Below are positions 1 to 9,733 of a stretch of 64,000 bases of DNA, in pieces; the stretch's first letter is position 1; each line of letters opens with the position of its first letter. The position numbers were made by a program, and so were the translations under genes. Origin of the DNA: Terriglobales bacterium (lineage in GTDB: Bacteria; Acidobacteriota; Terriglobia; Terriglobales; Acidobacteriaceae); the NCBI GenBank assembly GCA_035561515.1, contig DATMXP010000028.1, positions 79,364-143,363 of the forward strand. Reading direction: 5' to 3'. The notes below the pieces were generated by a model. It saw only the letters and a list, made by a program, of their open reading frames with translations, searched no databases and was not told the DNA's origin.

Positions 1-88
1 AATGCACGAATACATCTTCGCCGCTCTGACGGGTGATAAAACCAAAGCCCTTTGCATCGTTAAACCACTTTACTGTTCCTTGTTCCAC
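1..88 (-). CDS. Cold-shock domain protein (CspA family), 3' part outside window
   Basis: The first 29 codons of a cold-shock protein can be read on the minus strand from a GTG start. The peptide begins [18 protein letters not shown], followed by the RNP2-like stretch ending DVFVH. That is the nucleic-acid-binding face of CspA-type RNA chaperones, which melt mRNA secondary structure in the cytoplasm. A GAGGA ribosome site lies about 8 bases before the GTG, supporting this start. The usual family length is about 66-70 residues, so roughly half is missing beyond base 1. The family assignment is firm; which paralogue it is cannot be told. Confidence 0.9.
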   Translation of the reverse strand, partial: MEQGTVKWFNDAKGFGFITRQSGEDVFVH

Positions 89-223
89 TTTGTTGTTCCT
101 CGAATTTCTAATTTGAAGCTGAATGAATCGGCGTATCTCGGGCAGGTATGCGTCAGGCGGTTACCTAGGCAGGACGTGCTCAATGAAACGAGTTCAAACT
201 GCTACCAGCATTATACACGAGGA

Positions 224-242
224 GGGCGGGACGGACCCGCCC
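224..242 (-). terminator. GC-rich hairpin after the permease gene
   Basis: GGGCGGG and CCCGCCC pair around a 5-base loop starting 4 bases after the permease stop codon. The minus-strand sequence after it is only weakly T-rich, so intrinsic termination is likely but not certain. Confidence 0.5.
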
Positions 243-246
243 GGGG

Positions 247-2694
247 TTATTCGTCGCGCAAAGTGCGTACTGGCTCCACCTGGGCGGCTCGGTACGCTGG
301 AACGGCGGTCGCCAGTAGGGCAACGGTGACCAGGAGCACGGATACACCCGCAAAGGTCAGCGAATCCCGCGAACTGACGCCGTAGATCACGCTGGCCAGC
401 ACACGTCCCAGAGCCAGGGCCCCTGCGAATCCGAGCACCACACCGATAATGGTCGGCTTCAGGCCGTCCATCACAATCATCCGGACTACGTCACGGACCT
501 GGGCTCCGAGCGCCATCCGGATGCCGATCTCTCGGACACGGCGGCGAACCGCGTAAGAGAGGACACTGTAGATCCCTACCGCGGCAAGTACCATAGCCAA
601 TCCGGCGAACGCTACCAGCAGGATCATGGTGAATCTGCGATGCGCTAGCGACTCCGAAACAACTTCTTCCATGGTTTGAGTGCCCACCAGGGTTTGGGTT
701 GGATCCAGGGCGTGCACGGCGTTCGCCACTGCCGTTGTCAAGGCGCCGGGTTGGTTCACAGTACGGACCACCAGCGTCATGTATCCGGTTGACACCTGTA
801 GAGAGGGCAGGTACACCGCTGCATTGGACCGATCGCTGTCCAGCCCTACCATATTCACATCTCCCACGATGCCGATGATTTCCCGTGGGGTAACGGGTAG
901 CTCGAGGTATTTGTCGGTTAAGTCGAGGCTGATGTGCTTTCCGATGGGATCTTCGTTCGGAAAGAACTCCCGTGCGAGTGACTGGCTGATCAAGATCACG
1001 GGCGGTGTACCGCTTGTATCGCTATCAGAGAAATCGCGGCCTCGCAGCAACGGAACCTTCATAGTGTTGAGATAACCGGGGCTGATATTGCGAACGTGCA
1101 CTTCCGGTTGATCGGCCATCTGTAGCACGGGACGACCTTCAATCAGGATCGGTTGATTCGATCCGCCCTGGAGGGGAAGCGAATCGATGTATGCAACCGA
1201 CTCGACTCCCGGAAGTGCACGAATCTTGTCACGCAGCTGGGTATAGAAGCCACGGCGTTTCTCAGCTGTGTCGTACTTCGCCTCCGGCAAAGGGATGAAG
1301 GTAGTGAATACGTTCTTCGGATCCACTCCGGGGCTCGTGTTTTGCAGGTGGAAGAACGTTCGCACCATCAGGCCCGCGCCAACCAGGAGCATCAGCGACA
1401 GCGCCACCTCGGAGACAACGAGGACGCTCCGCGTCCGTGTCCCTCCGGAGTCCGCATCGGTTCGGCCAAGGCCTTGCTTCAATGCGTCGTTTACATCGCC
1501 CTTCGCGAAGCGGGATGCAGGAATGATGCCGGAGAGGAGTCCGGTAAGGATTGCTATGGCGAAGGTGAAAAGCAATACGGGCGCATCCAGTTGGATAGCG
1601 CCTGTCCTTGGCAGTGAGTCTGACAAGAAATTGGTAATCACTTGGACGCCCAAATGTGCGAAGAACAGTCCAAGCACTCCGCCGGCAAGCGATAACAGCA
1701 CAGTCTCCAACACTACCTGCCGAATCAGGTCGCTACGAGATGCTCCCAACGCCGCGCGGATCGCGAGTTCCTTTCGGCGTGACAGCGTCATCGCGAGCAC
1801 AAGGTTCGCAACATTGGCGCAGGCTATCAACAGCACAAACGCCACCGCACCCAACAGCACCAGCAATGCCGGTCTGACGTCACCTACCAGTTCTTCTCGC
1901 AGAGGAACAATCAGCGAGCCCCACCCGGCGTTGTCGGCGGGATACTCACTTTCCAGTCGCGAGGCAATGGTAGAAAGTTCCGCCTGTGCCTGGTCCAGCG
2001 TCACGGCCGACTTAAGGCGTCCAATCGCTAAGTAATTGTGATTGCCGCGGACCGCCGCTTCCTTCGGCGTGAACTGCAGACAGGTCCAGATTTTCGTTGT
2101 TGGCGTATAGGTAGGGAAGGTGAACTTCTCCGGCATGACGCCGACGACCGTAAACGGTTCGCCATCGAGAACGAGGTTCCTCCCAACGATGTTCTTGTCC
2201 GCACCGAAATTGATTTTCCAGAACGATTCAGACAAGATTACCGTCTTAGGCGAACTGGTACTGCCGTCCTCGGGGGTAAATGTCCGGCCCAGCAACGGTG
2301 TGGCTTTCAGCACCGAGAAGAATGCGGGAGACACTCGGGTTCCGGTAATCGACTGCGGATCGCCTGAGCCGGTCAACGTTGCGGTACCGTTCCCCATCAG
2401 CGACATACTTTCGAAACTGGTACTCTCCTTCTGCCAGTCGAGAAAGTTAGCGGGCGACAACGCGAACTTCTTTAGTCCTGGAAAACTTCTTGCCGGAGGC
2501 ACGTGCCAGACCTGCACAATGCGATCCGGCTCTGGAAATGGAAGTGGCCGCAGGAGAACCGCGTCTACCACGCTGAAAATGGCAGTATTTGCGCCGATGC
2601 CGAGGGCAAGTACAACCACTATGATTGCGCTGAAGGCCGGTCGTTTCAGCAAGGTGCGGAGAGCATATTTAACTTCCTGGGGAATTCGCCACAT
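247..2694 (-). CDS. MacB/FtsX-type orphan ABC permease (ADOP-like)
   Basis: This 815-residue membrane protein has the layout of acidobacterial duplicated orphan permeases. An N-terminal helix carries the typical [15 protein letters not shown] motif (about residues 30-45). A large MacB periplasmic domain follows, then an FtsX helix trio near 280-400, a second periplasmic domain and a final FtsX trio near 690-800. Such proteins resemble MacB/LolE permeases, but no ATPase gene is adjacent, so the partner is unknown. The substrate cannot be inferred. The ATG was kept because the helix begins about 18 residues later, although the ribosome site is weak. A GC hairpin follows the stop. The family call is strong, the role open. 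Confidence 0.88.
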   Translation of the reverse strand: MWRIPQEVKYALRTLLKRPAFSAIIVVVLALGIGANTAIFSVVDAVLLRPLPFPEPDRIVQVWHVPPARSFPGLKKFALSPANFLDWQKESTSFESMSLMGNGTATLTGSGDPQSITGTRVSPAFFSVLKATPLLGRTFTPEDGSTSSPKTVILSESFWKINFGADKNIVGRNLVLDGEPFTVVGVMPEKFTFPTYTPTTKIWTCLQFTPKEAAVRGNHNYLAIGRLKSAVTLDQAQAELSTIASRLESEYPADNAGWGSLIVPLREELVGDVRPALLVLLGAVAFVLLIACANVANLVLAMTLSRRKELAIRAALGASRSDLIRQVVLETVLLSLAGGVLGLFFAHLGVQVITNFLSDSLPRTGAIQLDAPVLLFTFAIAILTGLLSGIIPASRFAKGDVNDALKQGLGRTDADSGGTRTRSVLVVSEVALSLMLLVGAGLMVRTFFHLQNTSPGVDPKNVFTTFIPLPEAKYDTAEKRRGFYTQLRDKIRALPGVESVAYIDSLPLQGGSNQPILIEGRPVLQMADQPEVHVRNISPGYLNTMKVPLLRGRDFSDSDTSGTPPVILISQSLAREFFPNEDPIGKHISLDLTDKYLELPVTPREIIGIVGDVNMVGLDSDRSNAAVYLPSLQVSTGYMTLVVRTVNQPGALTTAVANAVHALDPTQTLVGTQTMEEVVSESLAHRRFTMILLVAFAGLAMVLAAVGIYSVLSYAVRRRVREIGIRMALGAQVRDVVRMIVMDGLKPTIIGVVLGFAGALALGRVLASVIYGVSSRDSLTFAGVSVLLVTVALLATAVPAYRAAQVEPVRTLRDE

Positions 2695-2811
2695 AGGAAC
2701 ACCTGCTCATGTCATTGCATTGGACGTTCCATTTAAAGGCGCGTAAGCGGTTGAAAATACGGGGCGTATTGTTGGGAAATGTCCGAATCCGAGAGGGATC
2801 GTCCGGAAACG

Positions 2812-2846
2812 AACACGAAAAAGAGCGCGGGAGACGCCCGCGCTCT
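2812..2846 (-). terminator. Rho-independent terminator of typA
   Basis: A perfect 10-bp stem (AGAGCGCGGG/CCCGCGCTCT, 5-base loop) is followed on the minus strand by a T-run starting TTTTCG. It lies 21 bases after the typA stop codon. Confidence 0.85.
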
Positions 2847-2867
2847 GGTGATTTCGGAACCCCAGTT

Positions 2868-4697
<1,830 letters not shown>

Positions 4698-5070
4698 TCC
4701 AATTCCTTTTTATAGCTGGTGCGTTTGCACGCATAAACCTTATGAATGGTTGGGGTTTGCGCCTTGCAGACGGTACAGCGGTTGAAGTAACCAACAGGGG
4801 TACGTGGTTTCTAGTTTATCAGGGGCTCGGGTTCGGACGCTGATATCTCTCGTCGGATCATTAGTCAGTCAGCAGAACTCCAGCACAAAGGTGAGAGGCA
4901 CCGGGCAGTTTGCACGCACTTCTATGCGGAGTTTTAGCTGACTTCGAACGCCCATTAACTCCTAAGCAGTTTTGCCTAGCTCCGTAAGGTATGTAACCGA
5001 ATTCATTGCGCCGGTATTAAGCAGAGAATGTTCGGGCGCCAGTTCGTCCAGACGTCGGTCTGGAGGACGA
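4698..5070. other. Intergenic region between divergent typA and lipoprotein genes
   Basis: These 373 bases separate two divergently transcribed genes and should hold both promoters. No convincing -35/-10 pair, small gene or RNA gene stands out by eye. The only clear structure is the hairpin at 5047-5064. Confidence 0.5.
5047..5064 (+). promoter_or_regulatory. Hairpin overlapping the ribosome binding site of the lipoprotein gene
   Basis: TCCAGAC (5047-5053) and GTCTGGA (5058-5064) form a perfect 7-bp stem with a GTCG loop. The 3' arm includes the first bases of the GGAGGA ribosome site before the ATG at 5071, so folding would partly hide it. A regulatory effect is inference. Confidence 0.4.
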
Positions 5071-5847
5071 ATGTACCGGTTTCATCTGGCAGTCCTGTTG
5101 ACGGCAGCGCTCTGCTTGAGCGGCTGTGGCAGTGCCGCGCAAAGTGGCTCCTCGGTTACCAGCCCTGTCCAATCGGGCCAAAACGGCGGCGTGAGTACCG
5201 CTCCCGTCAAGGTAGTTTCAGACATTCATAAGATGACAAACTGGAGTTCCTGTAGCGGAGACTGTTCCGGAGAGCCGGGCACAGACGCAACCTACTCGAT
5301 GACGCAGAGCATTTCGTCTCCTTCGCTTACCGGATCGGCAATCGAGTTCCACATCAGCAGCGGAACTGCCTGGAATACGGCACTCTGGTGGAAGCAGGTC
5401 GGCGGGAACGACGCCATCACGCGCTATCTTTATGAACTTTCGTTCTACGTCGCCGACCCCGGCGCAGGCCAGGCACTGGAATTCGCGGTAAACCAGAATG
5501 CCTCAGGATGGCGCTACGAGTACGCCACCCAGTGTGACTACCGAGGCTCCGGCACTTGGCGCGTCTGGGACCACAACTCTCAACGCTGGTACACCTCAGG
5601 CAAGCAGTGCCCCGAACCGGTCGCGAATCAATGGAACCGCATGGCGTGGGAACTCGAACGAACTTCCGACAACAAAGTCCGGTTCATCGCCGTGACACTC
5701 AACGGCCAACGTTCGGAGGTGAATATGAGCTTCGACGCAATTCCGGCATCGGGAAGCGGTATCGACGTGGCGTTTCAGATGGACTCAATCAGCACCCCAC
5801 GTCCATGGAGCGTTTGGGTTGACGACATCAAGCTCAGCCAGTGGTAA
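5071..5847 (+). CDS. Predicted lipoprotein, laminin-G/glucanase-like jelly-roll candidate
   Basis: This 258-residue protein starts with a lipoprotein signal, MYRFHLAVLLTAALCLSGC, with the lipobox cysteine at residue 19. A Ser/Gly-rich linker follows, then a Trp- and Tyr-rich beta domain of about 200 residues. It includes the cysteine-bearing segment WSSCSGDCSGEPG and ends in SVWVDDIKLSQW, a closing strand typical of concanavalin/jelly-roll domains. The ATG at 5071 was chosen over the longer frame because of the GGAGGA site and the signal peptide. It is probably anchored in the outer membrane. Ligand unknown; the fold is inferred from residue pattern only. Confidence 0.7.
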   Translation: MYRFHLAVLLTAALCLSGCGSAAQSGSSVTSPVQSGQNGGVSTAPVKVVSDIHKMTNWSSCSGDCSGEPGTDATYSMTQSISSPSLTGSAIEFHISSGTAWNTALWWKQVGGNDAITRYLYELSFYVADPGAGQALEFAVNQNASGWRYEYATQCDYRGSGTWRVWDHNSQRWYTSGKQCPEPVANQWNRMAWELERTSDNKVRFIAVTLNGQRSEVNMSFDAIPASGSGIDVAFQMDSISTPRPWSVWVDDIKLSQW

Positions 5848-5850
5848 TGC

Positions 5851-6021
5851 CTAGAGCATGCCGCCTGACTTGATCGTCAGGTTCTCGAGCGCCATCTCCA
5901 GTTTGACGATCGCTTCTTCCAGCTTCGGATGGCGATCGAGTTCAGTCCGAATACTCTCAAGCAGTTGGCGCACGTCGGTGAGATTCTTAATGACTTGCTG
6001 ATCTGAATCTGGAGTCGCCAT
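5851..6021 (-). CDS. Small helical protein of unknown function, 56 aa
   Basis: A 56-residue acidic, helical peptide beginning MATPDSDQQVIKNLTDVRQL and containing heptad-like spacing of Leu/Ile (LLESIRTELD, LEMALENLTI), suggesting a short coiled coil. An ATG preceded by GGAGG about 6 bases upstream marks the start; a longer frame to 6114 has no such site. It ends 3 bases from the convergent lipoprotein stop. Function not recognised. Confidence 0.6.
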   Translation of the reverse strand: MATPDSDQQVIKNLTDVRQLLESIRTELDRHPKLEEAIVKLEMALENLTIKSGGML

Positions 6022-6157
6022 AAGAGCCTCCACTAGCAACTTTACCTTACCGCGCCGGGAAGGACCCGTCTGTGATTCGTTCCTCCTTGAAAAGTGACCC
6101 GGCACGGATGACACGCAGGAGTTTTGGTGGGAGAATTCTACCGCTCAGGGGGCGCCT

Positions 6158-6322
6158 ATGCCGGTTTACGACTACTTCTGCGAAGCCTGCAAAAAGGAAT
6201 TTGAATTGACACTAACCCTGCACGAGCACGACGACGAAAGGATCAAGTGTCCGAAATGCGGTAGCAAGAAAGTCCACCAGATCGCCGCCGCATTCACCGC
6301 AGTGACGTCAAAGAAGAGCTAG
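6158..6322 (+). CDS. FmdB-family zinc-ribbon protein, 54 aa
   Basis: The 54-residue product begins MPVYDYFCEACKKEFEL and continues to CPKCGSKKVHQIAAAFTA. It has two CxxC pairs (C8/C11 and C31/C34) forming the zinc ribbon of the FmdB/putative regulatory protein family. The N-terminal MPxYDYxCxxC pattern is diagnostic. The family is thought to act in regulation, but no precise role is established. It lies between a minus-strand gene and the tRNA-Leu. Its small size could cause it to be missed. Confidence 0.85.
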   Translation: MPVYDYFCEACKKEFELTLTLHEHDDERIKCPKCGSKKVHQIAAAFTAVTSKKS

Positions 6323-6384
6323 ATGTAGCGGAAAGCACTCATCGGCCGCTCGAGAGGCGATATATCTTCGGTTGACTTGTTTGA

Positions 6385-6472
6385 TGGTGCCGGGAGGGGG
6401 AGTCGAACCCCCAAGGTACCAAGTACCGGCGGATTTTGAGTCCGCTGCGTCTGCCAGTTCCGCCATCCCGGC
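6385..6472 (-). tRNA. tRNA-Leu(CAA)
   Basis: Read on the minus strand the gene starts GCCGGGATGGCGGAACTGG and ends with the T arm GGGGGTTCGACTCCCCC, the acceptor strand and an encoded CCA. The anticodon stem GCGGA/TCCGC encloses loop CTCAAAA, giving anticodon CAA (codon UUG). A short variable arm pairing GGTAC/GTACC marks it as a class II leucine tRNA. Confidence 0.97.
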
Positions 6473-6510
6473 TTAGGGTAGGCACAGACAGTATAGCAGG
6501 GGATTTCCTG

Positions 6511-7233
6511 CTACTTCTGCGACTTCAGCTTCCAGGCCACCTTCCGCAGCATCCCCAGTAGTGTCTCCGCGTCCGCCGGAGCGAGTTTCATCCGCCGCAC
6601 CATTCGCCGCAGTTTCTCCTTCGTAACCGCTGCCGTCTTCGGCTTTATGTAGCCGCTGGCATCAAGTGCTTCTAGCAATACCTGGGTGAGCCGCTCCAAT
6701 TCGGCGGCCGTCGCGCGGGGCGTCAATGCCGTCTCAACACGGATCTTCGGATCGCGAGCTAGTTCGTAGAGGCAGACCGCCACCGCCTGGCCGAGATTCA
6801 TCGAAGGATGCGCCTCCCGGGTGGGGATCTGTAGAAGCCAGTGGCAATGCGCAAGGTCGTCATTCGAGAGACCCCGTTTCTCCGAACCGAAAAGTAACGC
6901 GACGTTGCCGGACACCAGCTGCTTGCGAATCAGTCCGCCTCCGAAAGGAAGGGTGCGGATGGGATGATCGAGTTCGCGGTTTGTGCCGGCTGTGGTGCCG
7001 ACGACGAGATGGCAATCGGCAACTGCATCAGCAACCGACGCAAAACTTTTGGCGGAAGCAAGCAGTTCGGCTGCGCCCACGGCGGACCGTGCTTCTCGAA
7101 ACGCAACATCATACGGATTCACGACCCGCAGCCGGGTAAATCCGAAATTGCTCATCGCCCTCGCGGCCGCACCGATGTTCAGTGGGTTCCGAGTTGAAAC
7201 CAGCACCACGATGAGTTCGCCGCTCACGGGCAC
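6511..7233 (-). CDS. TrmJ-like tRNA/rRNA 2'-O-methyltransferase (SpoU family)
   Basis: About 240 residues of the SpoU/TrmH knot methylase family, using S-adenosylmethionine to methylate ribose 2'-OH in tRNA. The N-terminal IVVLVSTRNPLNIGAAARAM matches TrmJ motif 1, LLFGSEKRGLSN is motif 2 and IPTREAHPSMNLGQAVAV is motif 3 with the knot. A C-terminal helical extension (about residues 170-240) is also TrmJ-like. The start is taken as the GTG at 7233, just after the antiporter stop and 12 bases past GGAGG; an in-frame ATG at 7257 would overlap the antiporter. It is probably the last gene of the pseudoprotease-antiporter operon. TrmJ rather than TrmL is likely but not proven. Confidence 0.85.
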   Translation of the reverse strand: MPVSGELIVVLVSTRNPLNIGAAARAMSNFGFTRLRVVNPYDVAFREARSAVGAAELLASAKSFASVADAVADCHLVVGTTAGTNRELDHPIRTLPFGGGLIRKQLVSGNVALLFGSEKRGLSNDDLAHCHWLLQIPTREAHPSMNLGQAVAVCLYELARDPKIRVETALTPRATAAELERLTQVLLEALDASGYIKPKTAAVTKEKLRRMVRRMKLAPADAETLLGMLRKVAWKLKSQK

Positions 7234-7234
7234 G

Positions 7235-8437
7235 TTATTCAAGGACCTCCAGCGCATTCGCGGTTCGAGCCTGCGATTCCCCACTCCGCAGCAGGACATT
7301 CCTCACGCTAACGGGTCCAGCAATTTCGTAAACGAGAATTGCGCCCAAGACGATCGTACTCAGTTCCGCACCAAGATTCGGGAAGCGTTTGGTGAGCGAC
7401 AAGACTAAGCCAATCGCAAGTCCAGCATGCGCCATCAAGCCGAAGCCCATACGTCCACGGAACTCATCCGGCAGTTGTGCGAGACGAGCGCCGGCATAGC
7501 CGCCGCCAATTTTTCCAATGGCTCGTCCAAGTATGTATGCGAGACCCACAACGCCTAGTGACTTCAGCAGCCCGAGTTGCAGATGAGCTCCGGCGATGAC
7601 GAAGAACACTGCATAGAAAGGCGGATCGGTGCGCGACTGCACCCGCGCGAGACGTCCGGTATTCGCCGAGAAGTTGGCCGTTGTAGCGCCTAACGTCAGG
7701 CTTACGACCAGTGTCGAGAGATCGAGTACCAGCGAAACACCTGCGCACAACAACACACATCCGATGAGCAGGATGAGCGTCTCGCCGTGCTCCACCACCT
7801 TTGTGCACCATGCCGCAAGCAGCAGGCCAACAAGATATCCAAGCGCGATTGAGCCCAGCAGTTGCCAGAGAATGGTGTAGAGAATCTGATAAACGTTGAT
7901 GCCGGAACTTCCGAAGCTGCCCGTCAATTGAAGAACCGCGGTAACCAGCAGGAACGAACCGAGGCAAAAAAGGTTATTGATGGCGATGACGCCGGTAAGC
8001 GCCTGTGTGAAAGGGCCCTGGGCGTTGTACTCGCGGATTACCATCAATGTGGAAGCGGCGCCGGTTTCCATGGCAACGACTCCGAGCAAGACCGCGATCC
8101 GCCACGGTTCACCCGCCGCGAGGGTCGCCAGTGTAACCAGAATTGCTGTCGAGAAGCACTCGAGTGCCGTGATCCGCACGACGGACCTTCCGATGCTCCG
8201 GAAGTGCCCGAACTCGAAGATGGACCCGATTGAGAAGAGGATAAGCGCAAGAGCAATCTCGCTGAACACGCTCAGCGACGTCAGATTCTGCTCGTTGATC
8301 CAGCCCAGCACAGATGGTCCGACGATGATGCCGGCAAGGATGTAACCGGTGACTTCCGGAATACGCAGGAATTTGACCAGATGCCCCGCGAGCAGTGACA
8401 GCAACAGGATGAGCGCGACAGAAGCAAGTTCGTTCAT
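7235..8437 (-). CDS. Cation:proton antiporter, CPA2 (KefB/NapA-like)
   Basis: A 400-residue integral membrane protein with about 12 hydrophobic helices and the Na_H_Exchanger fold of monovalent cation/proton antiporters. Typical signatures are LLAGHLVKFLRIPEVTGYILAG near the N-terminus and IAGAHLQLG in the second half. No C-terminal TrkA-N domain is present, so gating differs from KefB/KefC. The ATG at 8437 overlaps the upstream stop codon by ATGA, which implies translational coupling with the PDZ protein; an ATG 12 bases earlier is also possible. Inner membrane; ion specificity cannot be read. Confidence 0.9.
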   Translation of the reverse strand: MNELASVALILLLSLLAGHLVKFLRIPEVTGYILAGIIVGPSVLGWINEQNLTSLSVFSEIALALILFSIGSIFEFGHFRSIGRSVVRITALECFSTAILVTLATLAAGEPWRIAVLLGVVAMETGAASTLMVIREYNAQGPFTQALTGVIAINNLFCLGSFLLVTAVLQLTGSFGSSGINVYQILYTILWQLLGSIALGYLVGLLLAAWCTKVVEHGETLILLIGCVLLCAGVSLVLDLSTLVVSLTLGATTANFSANTGRLARVQSRTDPPFYAVFFVIAGAHLQLGLLKSLGVVGLAYILGRAIGKIGGGYAGARLAQLPDEFRGRMGFGLMAHAGLAIGLVLSLTKRFPNLGAELSTIVLGAILVYEIAGPVSVRNVLLRSGESQARTANALEVLE

Positions 8438-9696
8438 GGCGTCACCCATATCAGTACTCTGCGGCCTGGGCGTTGCACGAGCACGGTTGAAGGTTCAGGC
8501 ACGCGAAAATCACCCAGGGCGCGCTCTACGGAGGCGATCGATGCCTTCATTCCATCGATTTCAAGAATGCGATCGGACGGCCGAATGTCAGCGCGATCGG
8601 CACTGCTCCCGCGCAACACCCGCTTGAGCGCCACGCCCGCGTCATCGTTTGGCACGACGCCTATCAAACCCTCGGAGGACACTCTGCCCACATGAATCGG
8701 AGAGAGGTGAATGGTGATGCGTCTTTGTCCGCGACGAATTCGAAGGTCGTGGCCTGATGGAGCGGCGCGTCCGAGGATAGCGGCTGCTTCCTGCGGCAGC
8801 GAGACCTGCTGGTTGTCTACGGAAAGGATCTCGTCACCAGGCCTCAGATCGGCATCTTCGGCGGGCCAGTTGTCCCACGTCTCCTGAACTACCACACTGG
8901 GAGACGCCGAACCACCGGCGGACTGCGATCTGAAACGAACCCCGTACATGGAAAGTGCGGTACCGGTCGGCGAGTTCCCTCCGGAAATGGCCCGTTGAAT
9001 TTCAGAAACGGGAATCACCGCAGGCCCGTCGTCGCAAGGCACTACCACGCCGTGCAGGTCGCCCTCGAGATCTATCAATGCGCCGCCGAGATGCGAGTTG
9101 TTCAAGGGGATCGTTGTCAACATGCGGTTCTGAATGAACGGGCCGCAATCCCCTTTCCCAAAGCCGTTATAGATGCCTGGACTAACGATGGATTCCTGAG
9201 CGGAATTCTCAGCGACGACTAGCACCCACGTAGCGAGTTGCGGTGGAGCGGTTGCCAACCTGGATTCGACAAGATCCGTGCCGGGGTTCGCGGACGACCT
9301 GAAGAAGGGCAGGCCGGGAATCCAACTGCCGGGCGAAAAGGCGGGGGCTGCAGCGCCGATTCCGATGGCACCCTCGCGGGGCAAGGCATCCAGCCTTTTG
9401 GGAACAATGAGGCCGAGTTTGGGGATTATGACCCCGGAAACGCCCCACGGTTGAATTAGAGCAACACGCGAAGAAGCCTGCTCGCCGACGCTTGCGAAGG
9501 TGTTGGAAAGATTTCGCAGGCTATTGCGGCGGACCAGTTGCTGAAGGCCTTCCAGTTCGGCGCGAGTAACAGTACGTTCTTCGCCGTTTTTGTGGTGCGA
9601 GCCGAAGTAGGGCCGGAGCAAGATTCCGGTCGTGAGTATGAGAACTGCGATGACTGCCAGAATCGCCGCGTAGCGATTGCGGTCAGAAAGAAACAT
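8434..9696 (-). CDS. PDZ-domain pseudoprotease related to HtrA/DegP
   Basis: This 420-residue protein starts with a membrane anchor (residues 9-28). A degenerate trypsin-like region follows, then two PDZ domains (about 245-330 and 340-418). SGVIIPKLGLIVPKRL aligns with the HtrA stretch that normally carries the catalytic histidine (TNNHV), but the histidine is absent. NNSHLGGALIDLEGDLHGVV aligns with GNSGGPL, with leucine at the nucleophile position. Catalysis is therefore unlikely; a periplasmic scaffold or sensor role is inferred. Its stop overlaps the antiporter start, so it may control that transporter. Start supported by GGAG 9 bases upstream. Confidence 0.78.
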   Translation of the reverse strand: MFLSDRNRYAAILAVIAVLILTTGILLRPYFGSHHKNGEERTVTRAELEGLQQLVRRNSLRNLSNTFASVGEQASSRVALIQPWGVSGVIIPKLGLIVPKRLDALPREGAIGIGAAAPAFSPGSWIPGLPFFRSSANPGTDLVESRLATAPPQLATWVLVVAENSAQESIVSPGIYNGFGKGDCGPFIQNRMLTTIPLNNSHLGGALIDLEGDLHGVVVPCDDGPAVIPVSEIQRAISGGNSPTGTALSMYGVRFRSQSAGGSASPSVVVQETWDNWPAEDADLRPGDEILSVDNQQVSLPQEAAAILGRAAPSGHDLRIRRGQRRITIHLSPIHVGRVSSEGLIGVVPNDDAGVALKRVLRGSSADRADIRPSDRILEIDGMKASIASVERALGDFRVPEPSTVLVQRPGRRVLIWVTP

Positions 9697-9733
9697 TCCA
9701 TCTCCGGTTCGTGAATCCGTTGTCTTACACGCG

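Noticed and set aside
8434..9696. Calling this gene an active HtrA/DegP protease
   Set aside because: The histidine and serine motifs are both lost; only the fold and PDZ domains support the relationship.
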